Source: Oxyruncus cristatus
Taxonomy: Eukaryota > Chordata > Aves > Passeriformes > Cotingidae
DNA length: 64,000 nucleotides
Direction: 5' to 3'
Assembly: GCA_013399855.1 (NCBI GenBank)
Contig: VXAY01000115.1
Coordinates: 910,799 to 974,798, forward strand
The first letter of the stretch is position 1. The number at the start of each line of letters is the position of its first letter. The position numbers and the translations under genes were made by a program. The notes under the pieces are model-generated. The model was not told the DNA's origin. It did not search any database and saw only the letters and a list, made by a program, of their open reading frames with translations. Of the stretch, positions 12,699 through 25,335 are shown one piece after another.

Positions 12699-15600
12699 CT
12701 GGAGAAGGGAGCAGCGGGAAGGCTGCCTGGAAATGGCAAGGCAGACATGCCCAGACCGGTTAGCACGGCAAGCTACACGGCTCCGTTCCGGGCCAAAGTC
12801 AGAGTGACGGCCAGAATTCAAGGACAGTGTTCGACCCTCTCCGTGCTTTCCAGACATGAAATCTCTGAACCAGGAATGCAGCGGAAAATGCACACAGGGA
12901 AGGATGCTCTGTTTGACTCGGTTTTAAAACAGAAACTCCTATTAGAGGTTGGAGGTGTTTAATTAAAAAGTGATGGAATGAATAAGCTCCGAGAAGGACA
13001 GGCCCAAAACAGAATGCCAGCATGCTCTATACCAGGCACGGGACTTTCCGCCAAGGGGTAAGATGCCCATTTGCTTTGGATTAAGCATAAATTTGGCATT
13101 GCTTTGGGACTGACCTATAATATTGAAAAGCTCAAAACCAGCTCCAATTCAAAAGCTACCTATTCTTCGTCATTTAAGAAAAACAAAAAGCTAGTATTTG
13201 CTGCTTTTTTCACCTAGTCAAAGAAAACAAAGAAGTCAAAGGAACAGAGTGAAGAACACACACACAGAGTAGTGTAACTCAGAAATACCCCGTGTCCTGT
13301 AATAAACTTTTGTACTTCTTTCTTCAGCAGGGCTGGGGGAGTGGTAGAATAAAAACTCAGAGAGCCTGAAAAGATTTGGTCCAGAGTTCTGGAACGGTAA
13401 GAAATACTCCCCAGAGACCTTCGATTTGCCAACAGTACCACTAACTACCCCAGCAGAAGTGTGAGAAAGAAATATGTTGCATTAGCCAGGAAAAATGTAT
13501 CTGTTTAGATAAGTCTATTATCTTCAGAACACATGTGTGCTCTTGCACAAGAGACACAATAGCCAGGACCACGGCAAACACCCAGGTATCATTTTCAACT
13601 CCAGTTCACTCTCCTATCTTCATTTCTGAGGCAGAGCGACCACTGCAGCCAAAGAGCTTTCTCCAAAGCTCCTCAAAGCAGTTTTTCTTTCAAAGATTCT
13701 TAATAATTTGTTTTACAACAAATTAAGTCAAAAGCTAAATTTGCAAGCAAACCAAATGAAGATTTCAAAACCTCCTATCTTGAAAATGATACAGTATCAT
13801 GCAATTACTCAATTGCTGGGCTTTCTTGAGAGCAAAAGAGAGTCTTTTTCCACATTACCAATTGCTGACAGATGTTCTCCCCTCTGTTGTTAAACAAGTC
13901 TTGATAAAAATACACTGGTGTCTTAACAGAACTGGCTGTACCCCGAGTGGGTTTCCCATTTGATCTGCTGTACAGCTCAGAGGCTTTTTTGTCTGCTTGT
14001 TGTAGCACAACGTGTGTTTGGTCCCACAACAGTGACAGCTGACAACTGTTTTTCCTGTTTTGCAAAAGCTTTACCATTCAACTTGAACCAAAAGCATTTG
14101 TCATGTTGCATGGCAGTGAAGTAGATTTAATCAGATGAGGCCACTGGCGTTGTCTGTGCCAGGCTCAAAGAATCCAGGAGAACAAAAGCTGGATTTATCT
14201 CTCAGGGAGTCTGGGCAGGGAGCAGCAGTGAATCTTTGTGAATGTACAAGGGGGAATCTCAAGAGGAGAAGAAAATGAACGCAGGGGAATATTTTCAGTG
14301 CAGTTAAGCCAGAAGATAACTGTTCGTAAGTGACCAGCCGGATGTTCCTGCCAGGCAACAGCACCGTTGTCAGAGTTTTGACAACATAAAGTGGACCTTC
14401 ATGTCCCTCTTTCAAATGATACCAAGACAGAGGGAGGATACTTCTGTGCTCTACTGCTACATATTATTTCCAGAACAATAAGCATCACCTGATACCTGGT
14501 CACAGTCAGCAATCAACCTGCAAAAAATTTACTCGAATGGATGAGCATCCCCAAACCACAGTAATAATCCTCCAAAATATTCTATCAAATTCCTTACAAG
14601 CTGTAACAAAACACGTTGTACCTCTTCTAGTTAATGTCGGAGACTGCACTAAAAAAACCCCAACAAACAATAAACCAACACTAAAAGAAAGGAAGTCTTC
14701 ACCATTTCCCACAGCCACCAAGACGGTATTTCATAGCCTTTGTATCCTTTTGGATGATAGAGTCTTTTCAGAAGATTTACACAGGTGACATCAGCTCAGA
14801 AAAAAAATAATGAAGCCATACATGCAAATACCAAATTCAAGGTTTGCAGCAGTTCAGACCCCCAACAGTGAGCGAAAAAAAGAGCAGCTCCACCTAAGGA
14901 GCTTTGCTGATTTACATCAGCCTAACATGGTCTCACATGAAGTTGTGCCTCGTGAAGAGGATGATTTAAAAAGTCATATTGCGGTTCTGATCTCCTACAA
15001 ACTGGAGGGCAGGACCAGAAACACAACTGTTCCTAAAAATCATATTATGAGATACAATTTAAAAAGCAAAGCACCCAAACCCAACAATATTCTATGAGAA
15101 TAATATAATGTGAAGATTCTGAGCTTTACATCAGCATCAGAGACAGACCAGGAAACCAAATGCTCTCAGTTACCACCAGCGGACACAGACAACGTGACCT
15201 TGATATTCTCTGGCATTATTTTAAAGTGACAATTTAAATCTCCCCAAGGGCTGGTTAATGGGCTGCCAAAAGTCAGGGAAAGAGGTGCCTGGGTTTGGTG
15301 TCGAGTGTGCTGGTATAGTCAGTCCTCTGGCATGACACAGCCCCACTTTTGGCATTGCTGTACTGAAAGCTGCCTACAGTACATTAATGAATTGGAGTTC
15401 AGCCCTGCATGAAGTGTTTCAGCATTCACTCCTACCGTGCTGAAGGAAGTGCCCATTTGCCTTTTTTCCCCTCTAATTAGAGAGCCACTGGGCCTCAACC
15501 CAGCCCTTCAAGAGGTGCAGCGCGCCCACAAGTTCCGCTCAGGCAGGAGAGGTGTGGGATATCCTGATCCACTCGGAAGACAACCTTCGCCTTGCCCAGT

Positions 15601-18600
15601 GAGGTTGTAAGCAGGACAGTACTTACAAATGTTAGATGAGATTTACAATCTAGAGGCACCAATATCCATCTAGAATTAAACTAGTCCTTAATGCAGTAGG
15701 TATCACAGCAAAAGGAGCCAGAGAATGTGCAGTAGTTAAACTTCACTAATTTCTGTAGATACCTGCCTTGTCTGGGCCCATGTTTCACAGGACACATCTC
15801 CAAGTGCACCACGGCAAAACACAGCACCCAAAGCAACTCCTCAAAAGTGACTTGCAGAAAATATGCAGCTAAAAATCTGGGCAGCTCCAAAACCCAGACT
15901 CACCATATTTCATATTTATAATTCAACAGGCTCAGCAACTCTTTTATGTTTATTCCTGATTTCAAACGGGAGAAACTGATTTTTAAGAGATCTGAACTGC
16001 TGCAAAAATGCCTTGCCATTTAATGTACCCTGAACGGCCAGAAAGCCACCTAAAAGCTGCTACTTTCTTTTTTTTTTTTTTTTTTTTAATTAACTTCAAA
16101 GACACGGAAATCAGATGTCAGCACTCTCAGGTGACACCACAACCTTGCTCTGCTTTATTTGCATCCAAGGAAAACACCTGCTGTGCTCCAGGTTGTGAAG
16201 TGCCACATGTCTCTCCGATGGCAGCTGCACGGCAGGGGAGTCAGAGCAGCAGCACAGGCCTGAGGGGCTGATCCTCCTGCCACCAAACTCCTCTCCGGAA
16301 TATTGCAATATTTCCTACTGTCTTTCACCGCCAGCTGAAGCAGGTGGAACCTCTCACCACTGTTCAGCAAACATTGTCCTGTCAGCAGAGGCATATTCCC
16401 CTCCTGCACCACTGTTTCTGTTCCCATTAAGCAGCATTCCCACAATAATTAGCAGAGTGCACAAACCATGACATTCATACAGGATACTCGGCAAACTATG
16501 ATAATCATAATGGTATTTATTTCAGTGCCTTCAGACTGAAAAACAATCTGATTTCCCATTTATTTTTAGGCTTGCACTAGCAACAAAAATACACCTTATA
16601 ACAAAGACTAAAACGTAGTTTCTCTGTTAGGTTGCACTGATGTAAGTTAAAATGTTGTGCTTTATATGAATATTAAGAAAATTTCTTATATCTGCATTTT
16701 AAAATGCAGAAAACTAATAAGTGGTCAATAAAATTAGCACTGAAAGCTGGATTTCTTATGGATGTTATCAGTAAATCGGCATCAATGCCCAAAAATGCAG
16801 TAGGCTCACCTGGCACAAGCCAGGCATGCACACCTACAAACTCACCCATGTCAAGTGTTTCATTTTCCACTCCCCCTCTCCCAAACCTACACCAGTTACT
16901 TCATACTTTCAAAATCTTTCATACCCCTGCAGAATAAATCTAAAAGAATCTCCTCTTAACACTGCAGACAAAAATACAACTGAGAATAACATTATAATTT
17001 CAGACCAGCTTTTGAACAAAGAGAAGGGAGAATATTCCTCTATAACTCATTCCCCATTTCCCCAATATTTATTCTCCAGTTCTCTTTACACATTTTTCTT
17101 CAGCACAGTGAAAACAACTGGGACTTTAAAGGGCAGCTGCTTTCTGCAGTGTTTCAGAAATTTGGTTTCTCATCTGAATTGTCATGGAAACCTGCCCAAA
17201 TAATTAAATCTCACCTTTATCCTATCGAAAGAAAAATCGGAAATGACTGTTTGTCTGTCTCATCAGACACATCTCTCTTTCTAAACTCCTTTATTGATTT
17301 CTTGAACACAGTATTAATTTTCATTTAACAGAAACGTAATTTCTCTTTGGTTATTAATTCCAATACCTAGGAAGGAAGGAACAGCTTGTGGGAGAATCAT
17401 TCAAGAGCACTGCCCTGATTTTGATCCCAAAAACCTGACTGATTCCAGCAAGCCATAACAGCACATGGAACACTTTGGAATATTCTTACCCAGCTCATGC
17501 AAAGGCCACATGTATTTGTGTGTCCTCAGGGACACAAGCTACCCAAATATAAGGTCTTGATTTCAAAGGAGAGTGCTGACAGAACGACCAAAAAGAGTTT
17601 CCATTCTATCCGAGGACATAAGTAATGCCGGGTCTTCCACATCTTAAACTAACACCCGAATTCCAGGTTGCAGAAATCAAGTGGTAAATTAGAAGTCACC
17701 ATGTTTTTCTGCTTTTTTCACAAATTAAAACCAAAAACTTGATCTGAATTCCACAGTTACCAGTACAACTCTTCTGTTCACTATAATAATTTAGTCCTTA
17801 CAACCTTTCCATTAATTTTTGCCTTTAAAATGCATGAAAATTTCACGTTGCCTTTAAACTTCCACTGACGTTTCAGATTAATATTTCATGCTGATTTTAC
17901 AGAATCCATTACTTTTTCATAATGTTTCTGTTGTTAACACAAAATGGCAATTCTAACACTCTCAGGTGTGCTCTCAGTGCAAAGAAAAGGAATTTACCTT
18001 GTACAAAGCAGACTACAAACACTGGCTACTGTAGAGAAACGAGGCATCAAGGACGAGTTTTTTCAAAGCTACTTAAGTGATTACAAAGCCCACAAAGCTC
18101 CCATTTAAATTAATAGTGACTGCACGTCTGAATCTTTTAAGCAATTTTACATTCTTCATTGGCTTATAAAAGATTTTCCCAGTTAAGAGTAGTAAGTTGA
18201 GAGTAATAAACTGATAACGTATTATCTCTGATGGACAATGGAAAGCAATCTCATAGCAGAAGTATTTTAAGATGCTAAAATTGAGCAAAGCTCTACAAAC
18301 ACATCAGCACCTTAAAATTTAAAACCAACTGCCTCATTTCTCCATAAGCTCTAACACTTAACCGCTTCTTTTTCCTTTCTATTTACTATTTTCCACTTTT
18401 TTTTTTCTAAAAAGAGGTCTTTTAAAGCTGCTAATGGTGCAAAGGAGTAACAGCAATGTGATGGTTCATCCTGATTTAGGGAAGTTGGGTCCATCAGCAG
18501 CTGAGACTGTAAGGGCAAGGCAGGTGCAAGTTCTTTCCCTGATATTAAAACAATTAGTGCAGCCAGCGTTGGTTGTTTACACACAAACTGCCCTGTATAT

Positions 18601-20154
18601 TGAAAAACATCCACCTGTTCAAGTATTTAATTTAAAACAGTCCTGCCTATTGCCATAGATGGTTCTAAATATTTATATTTTTCAGTAGCCAGGTGGGTGG
18701 AGAGCCAAACAGAGAACTTTAAAAAAAGGAAGTTCCATAAAAAAAAAAAAAAGCTGGGAAAAAACCCCAGTTAAGCTGTAACAGCAGCTTAGCATTATTC
18801 AGAAACTAAACTGTTAATCTGTTAATTTTCAAAATGCCTTGCAAATATATTGCCCCCTCACAAAACTTTTTTAAGTCAGTAGCAAAAGCTTTGCATCAGG
18901 TTGAAGAGACTCCAGACTTAAGAGGTTCCTGTGCTAACTTTCACTAAACTGAGGAAATGTGGAATCAGGAACTAGAATCTTCATCTAATGGGGAATCAGC
19001 AAATGGTTCAAAAAGCCAATGACGAGAGCAGGGGTGGAAGTAAGCATGGAAAACTGTGATTTTTTCAGAAAATGAAAAGTGCGGTTAAAATAAAAAAAGC
19101 ACTTGAATACACTGTGCTACACAGTCATCATTGCCAATACACCCATTAGAATTAAATTAACATGGACACGAAATATCAGGACATAGATAAACAACAGACT
19201 ATGCTATGAAATCCTAGGAAATCACTGTTATTTGCCAGTAATTCAACCAATAAAAGCAAATTCTATTTCTCAGACATAACGTCCAATACTATGTTACAAT
19301 GTTTTGCTTGTTGGTTTTGTAACTGAAATCAACCAAAGAAACTCGACAAACAAACATTTAAAACTTCACACTCACATTCTATTTGGCGCTGCTTGTGTTG
19401 GATATTAATTACATCCACGATCAAATCCAGACAGCAATTTAATCTGAATACTAGTTTCAGCTTTACAGAAGTAATTCTAATTTCAGCAGAAACAATTTTA
19501 AATCGTTTTCAATTAGACCTTTGCTCTTTTCCTTGAAGACCTGAATTGTAGTATTTTCCAAGCTCTTTGAGGTTTCATTTTAGTATTCTCTGCCAAAGTG
19601 ACCACAATCTTAGGATCAAAAACACATTTTCAATAGTCATGCCCCAAAGAGTTCGCAGCACACCCATATATTAGTGTACACTGCAGAGGTCAGATCTTTC
19701 AGGATAACTTCAAATTCATAATTCTCATACATGGAAGGGTATTTCATGACATAAAGCCTGCACTGTGTGCAGAAGCCACCCCTACACCCACAGCAAATGT
19801 TTGTTCAGAGCAGGCAGGTGGCAATAATTAGAGTGAAGATAAGCTGAGGTGACAAAGAAAGGAGAGCACATCAATTACTGCTTGTCACTGGGACCACGAG
19901 GACATCTCGGAAGATGGACTGATACCACTGTGTCATCCCATATCATATTCATCTTCTCTCTCCCTCATTTCCTCACAACGGAAGGCTGCCACAATAACGT
20001 CGGTTTTTTAACAAAAGTGAATTTATGATAAATATTCAGTAACTGTGTGCCCGGTACAAATTAACGTTCGGCTACAGCTCACAGATTGCACCCTGTACAT
20101 CCAATACAGCTGGGATTTCCAAAAAGTAGGTCACAGCAGAGTAGCAGGCATCAA

Positions 20155-20177
20155 CACCCCTCTGTAAGAGAGGGGTG
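20155..20177. repeat. 9-bp GC-rich hairpin
   Basis: CACCCCTCT (20155-20163) pairs with AGAGGGGTG (20169-20177) around the loop gtaag. No T-run follows, and vertebrate genes do not use such terminators. Confidence 0.6.
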
Positions 20178-20340
20178 ATTGCAGATCCACTGATAAGATT
20201 TGCTTGAGTAACAAAAACATGAACTGGGTACATAGAGTCTGTTAGCAGGCTTTACAAACAGGAGATAAGAAAAAAAGGGCAAGAAGAGAATAAAGAACAT
20301 ATAATCAATATGTATAATGAAGAGAGTATCTTTGCATCTC

Positions 20341-20480
20341 ACAGCTCCATATATATATTCACAAATTATTTTATCTAAATATGTATATAAAGATTGTATT
20401 AATATACAAGTATTTTATTAATAGGGTTTGTTTAATTTATGAATTGATATAAATATTTCAAATATATATAGATTAAAAAA
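20341..20480. repeat. AT-rich low-complexity stretch
   Basis: About 140 bp consist almost only of A and T, with short TA runs (atatatatat, tatataaag, atatatatag). Confidence 0.8.
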
Positions 20481-21454
20481 AATATTTCTCCATCTTGAGA
20501 AATAAGTAGAGATGCTGTAGTTGAACTCCTCAAGACCTAACAGCAAATTAGCCCCCAAGCAGCTGCCTCTGCCATCAAGCCTAGGGTATCAGCAAGAAAT
20601 AAAAGCCAAGTAAACCCAAATTTTGAAACCTTGAAAGTTCTCACAAGAACAGGTTTGTCATCACTCCCCCTCTCTCTGTTTACCACCTACAAGCAGTGAG
20701 AGAACTCAAGTTGCCTATGATCCAACTGGTTTACAGGTGTATAATTCTTGAAGTCGGTTTTATTTCGATAAGGTTTTATAATCAAACCGTCCAAATGTGG
20801 GTTTCCCTTTGAAAAAAAAAAAAATAAAACCAAACTGAAACCCTGGCTTTAGCCAACCAAAACCAAAACAGTCAAACTACATGAGAAAAAAAGAAAGGAA
20901 AAGTTTCTGCAGCCACTCTTCCTTTTGCTGAGGCTGCAGCAACTATGACTCGAGGTACAGGACAGCAGGATGAGACGTCCTCAGCCACAGGATGGCAAAC
21001 ACTGACCAGACACTAAAACCCTTCAGGCAGCAACTATGCACAGATATAATCGAGTTTTGCTTCCATAAAATAAATGGAGGTCAAGAGAATCACAGCTGAG
21101 AGATTTTTCCTTGCCTTTCATCCCAGACTTCAAAAACATCCTTTTAAATCCAGACAGCTATTGGAAATGGCTGATTTTCAAGAAGATGCATTTAGTTTAA
21201 AGTCTTTTGACCACCATTAGAGCAAAAAAACTGCTGCAGTTATTAATGTGATGCACTGGAAGCTTCACCATCCATTTCATACTTCTTCCTCTTCCTTCAG
21301 ATGGAAGGGCCTTGAGTAAATCACCTCTTCACTGTTTTATCCTCCAGTAAAACTTTTACAGCCCACATAATAGCCTGTGTTAATTGGCAAGGCAAAAACA
21401 CCCCACAAAAAGTAGACTAGGTTTGTGAAATTCGTTATATGCAAAAGCTTTTCA

Positions 21455-21490
21455 TTTGTCACTCCATGACCCTTCTCTTGGAGTGACAAA
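21455..21490. repeat. perfect 12-bp inverted repeat (hairpin)
   Basis: TTTGTCACTCCA (21455-21466) and its exact complement TGGAGTGACAAA (21479-21490) flank a 12-nt loop. The stem is too short for a typical microRNA precursor. Confidence 0.7.
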
Positions 21491-24400
21491 AGGAGTCAAG
21501 GAACAGGAGGGAGACGCTGAAAGCCATTCCTGCCTTGCACGTGCTTCACTGCTGGACACCCCTCAGCCCCCCAAGCCCAAAGTGCTTCATGCTGGGCTGA
21601 TTTAGCAGAGGATCACTCATTATACTCTCCCTCACACTACAGAGCCGTATAGAAATCACAGTAGAAGAGACAGGATGGTTTCATACCCCTTGGGACAAAC
21701 GGAGCCATCTCCTCCAGCAGCATATACTGGAATAGGAACTCCAGTACCTGCAGCTCTACATTATTAGTGAGTCATTTCAAAGACTAGAAATAGAAACCTT
21801 TTCCTTTTAAGTGCTTGTACACCATTACCCAGTATTATTATGGAACACTGACAGCTGAACACTGCTCATCTCCCAGGAAAAAAACCAACCTCTTTTTCAA
21901 AATTAAAACAATAATTGCTTCCATAGTACATAATAATTTGGTTTCATTAGTGCGTGCACTCCACTTATTGAATTCCAATCAATTGTTCAGAATATATTTT
22001 ATGGGAAAAAAAAAAAAAGACAGAGATGAAATGTTTATCTTCCTAAACAACATCTAGTCAAGAAGCTGATGTGTCAACAGTAGGAAGCCAATGAGTGTGA
22101 GAACACCTGGGAGCACTCAGGGCACAGGAAGAGCCAAAGGTAAAGGTGCCTCACTGAAACAAGTCCCACAATGCAAGAAGCCCTTGCATTAATGTATTTA
22201 AGTGTATTTATAAACATTTCTGCTGTCCCCCCGAATCAAAGCAGCGTGTCAATAAAATCTGAGGGGAAGGAATCCCAAGCGGCACCTTCCTTTGCAGGTG
22301 CGCAATCCACAGCGGTCCCTGCAGTGCCGCCTTCAGCGGTTTCATCCCACACGCTTCCCTCCCACAGGTTACGGCAAGGAAGCACATGGAAGCACCAGGG
22401 GCGGCTGGAGAATTTCCACACAGACGGTGAGCGGCAGCAGCTGGACCGTTCTGCCTCCATGATCACCAGAGCCACCGAGTAAATCACGGGAAGAAATGAG
22501 CTCAGCTGTTCTGCTGGTCAGAGCACAGATGTGTAAATCACAGCTCCCTAAATGCAGGCAATTAAGATTTTAAGGCACTGTCACTGTTTAGAAAGACTGA
22601 GAAATTAAGAGAGCCCATAATGCCACGTTTGCTTCAGCTCAAAGCACAACACTGATTGCTCTGTTTGCAAACCAACCCTTGAAGCAATTCATCTTTTTAA
22701 AAATTGATAAATACTCATTTCTAGTAGTCATCAATTTTCTGTTCAAGAAATAAATAGAAATAGGAGCTCTTACAAATAGGTGCTTCCTGTTTAACATCAA
22801 AACCATCCTGAAAACTGCACTTCCTGTATAAGGCACAGTATGCAAAATTCCTTTGCAGCTAATTTTGTGTTTTCCCTCTAGGTAGATTATAATTGTAAAA
22901 CCAAAACTGATTTAAGTCATCTGCATGCATTAAAATCTCACCACTGCCCTACATCTTTTCCCAGAAAAACTAAGAAGAAACAGCATTAGGTTTTCTCTCC
23001 AGAACTACAAGTAGCAGGTGGGGAAATACCTAGTGGAGATGCTTTCCATGCAAGTAAAAAAATATGCTGCCATCCACGAGATCAAGAACTGGAACAGGAC
23101 TATAGGATTGCTACAACCTCAGACCTGTGCTGAGCCACAAAACAAAAATCCCAATAAAGCTCAACTGTTCGTTAACAGTGAGTGGTGAATCAGTGCACTG
23201 TAGATCAAAATAAACCCAAGGGATCATCATCTTCACTTTTCTTAACACATGAAAAATGTCTTTAGATTGAAAATAGTCTTCTTGATAACCAAGGTTTTCA
23301 AGACCCCTGAATTTTGTAGAAACATCTAAAATTACCTGCCCTTTTTTTATAATGAAATATGTTGTTTGTTTTGAAAAGTTTTCTCCCCCTTACTTTCCAA
23401 AATGAATTTTCAGAGTGAGCTAAGAGGTGGTGAGTCAAATTTTCTATTTTACTGATACATGAACATGTGTATATATATAACTATACATATAAACACATAT
23501 TTCTAAATCTTACTTGCTTCATCTCTCCAAACCTTATGGCAAAGTTGGGGAAAAATGTAAAGTAAAAGCCTTTGTCAAGAAAAAAAGAAAAAAAAAAAGA
23601 AGAGTGGGAAAGGATGAAGATATTCCAAAACAAGTTGAAATGAAGTTTTAGAAAGAACTTGAAAAGAATTTTCAGGACAGTAGTCTAATAAGAAAAAAAC
23701 TTCCTCAACCTAAAATGAACCAAATGATATAAGTGTCTTCGGAATTTAATCTGTGGGCCCAGATGGAGGTCAATGAAACAGCACAGGAAGGTGCTCAAGT
23801 GACAAGTGTCAGCCTCCAGTTTCACTGCAGAGGTTGAAGATGGGATGGAGATGAGATGTTGGAGGGGTGGAACGGCAAAAGGATGTCTCTGGAAGTGGAA
23901 CAGGCATCCTGCTGAAAAACTAAGATGGCATAACTAGCCAAGAAAAACATGGCATGCCGAATGCATGTTACTGATTGTGTTTCAAATAGAACCTACCAAA
24001 AAGTAAACTAGCTCTGGGTGATGGTGACAGCCGACTCGACACAGTTGATGCCTGCCAGGAAAGGCAGGAACCAAAGAGTCAGCACTGCTGAGGATGGTGG
24101 GGGAGCCCCAGCACTCCATACACTCCCTGGAATTGTCCTTCAGAAGCACAGCAGTCACACAGACAGAACCACATCTCCTGCTCAAAACAGCCAGTCCAAG
24201 CATGATGTTTCCCTCTGCAGCAACCACCCAGCCAACAAGGCTGAGTTTTGTGACAAAGTGAGAATACATGCCGAAAAGCAATGGATAAAATAAAAAAAGC
24301 AACAGAAACACCTTCACGTGACTAGAATGTATTTTGTAGGATCACAAAACTCTAACTTATAATCAGATGCTAGATACTAAGAAAAAATACCTTTAACTGT

Positions 24401-25169
24401 CCCTAATTGCTGTGCACCACGACGCATTTAGGATGCCTAACATAATTAAAGCTGCTGCACCAAGTTTGAGAACTTTCTGTTCTGTGTAATTAATCAGCCT
24501 GGATGAAGTTGTTCTATGGAACACAAATATTTTGCTTCCAAGCAGCCAGATGTCCCAGAGTTCCAAGCTATGTTATTGGTTTATTCATAAGATTACGAAG
24601 CTTAAAATGTAAGTTTGTATATATGTGTTGTTTATTTGAAAATAATAGTTTACATAATTCAAGATAACCAGGCTCTTCCCACTTGGTCAAGCATTCCCAA
24701 TGAATGGGACTGAACTACTTTTGGGATTAAGTCTTCCAAACTGAGCCACCTAAATAATTCTGGATTACAACAGCAGCAGTCGCTGGAGGAGAGGTTTTCA
24801 TGCCATTATCCCCAAAGCACGGGAATTACATATTTAAGTCCTTGTCAGAGCCTGCGTTATCTTGTCATTGTTAATACACAACCAACTTCAATGCCGCATT
24901 TAACAACTGGAACAGTCTCAGAATACTAGTTCGGAATTGGCGATGAACAAAGGCTCTTCTCATCGCTGCCCCAAACCAACATCCAGGATTTATTGCCAAA
25001 ATTAGCCCCTTTAGCTGTGCAGGCTTCCATGTAAGCGTAGGAAGCACGCGTACAGACGGGTTCACAAAGCCAAGCCTTATCTAGTTATGCACGGGGCGTG
25101 CGCTCTTCAAACGAGCTGTTTGATATTGTATTTATATTTCTATGATCCCCTCACAAATGGTTCTAAGCC

Positions 25170-25335
25170 ATTAATCCTCGCAGCACCCTGTGAAAAAGGA
25201 GGAGGTACCACTAACTGTGCTTTACCAAAACATCTAATGACTTGCCCCAGGTCACAGAGGAAATCTGTGGTGGTGATGCAGGGAACGGCTCCTGGGATCT
25301 CTGAAATCCCATCTCAATATTCCGGCCACACTGCC
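25170..25335. mobile_element. ancient LINE (L3/CR1-like or L2-like) 3' relic
   Basis: Blocks such as attaatcctcgcagcaccct, ctaatgacttgccccaggtc and acagaggaaatctgtggtgg recall the widely shared amniote L2/L3/MIR tail (atcctcacaacaccctgtga, followed by gtgacttgcccaaggtcaca). It is diverged with small gaps, as expected for an old copy. The match is from memory of the family consensus. Orientation is probably minus relative to the element, but this is uncertain. Confidence 0.6.

Larger units (their letters stand above)
12700..25169. other. non-coding stretch, no gene recognised
   Basis: AT-rich DNA with poly-A/T runs (for example 16070-16087 and 18740-18752). One weak splice-bounded 59-nt segment lies at 22368-22426 (acceptor ttccctcccacag, donor gtgagc), open in all three phases and without a recognisable product. 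Confidence 0.45.

Noticed and set aside
17343..17354. ctctttggttat resembling the start of miR-9
   Set aside because: The match stops after the first bases and the rest of the mature sequence is absent.
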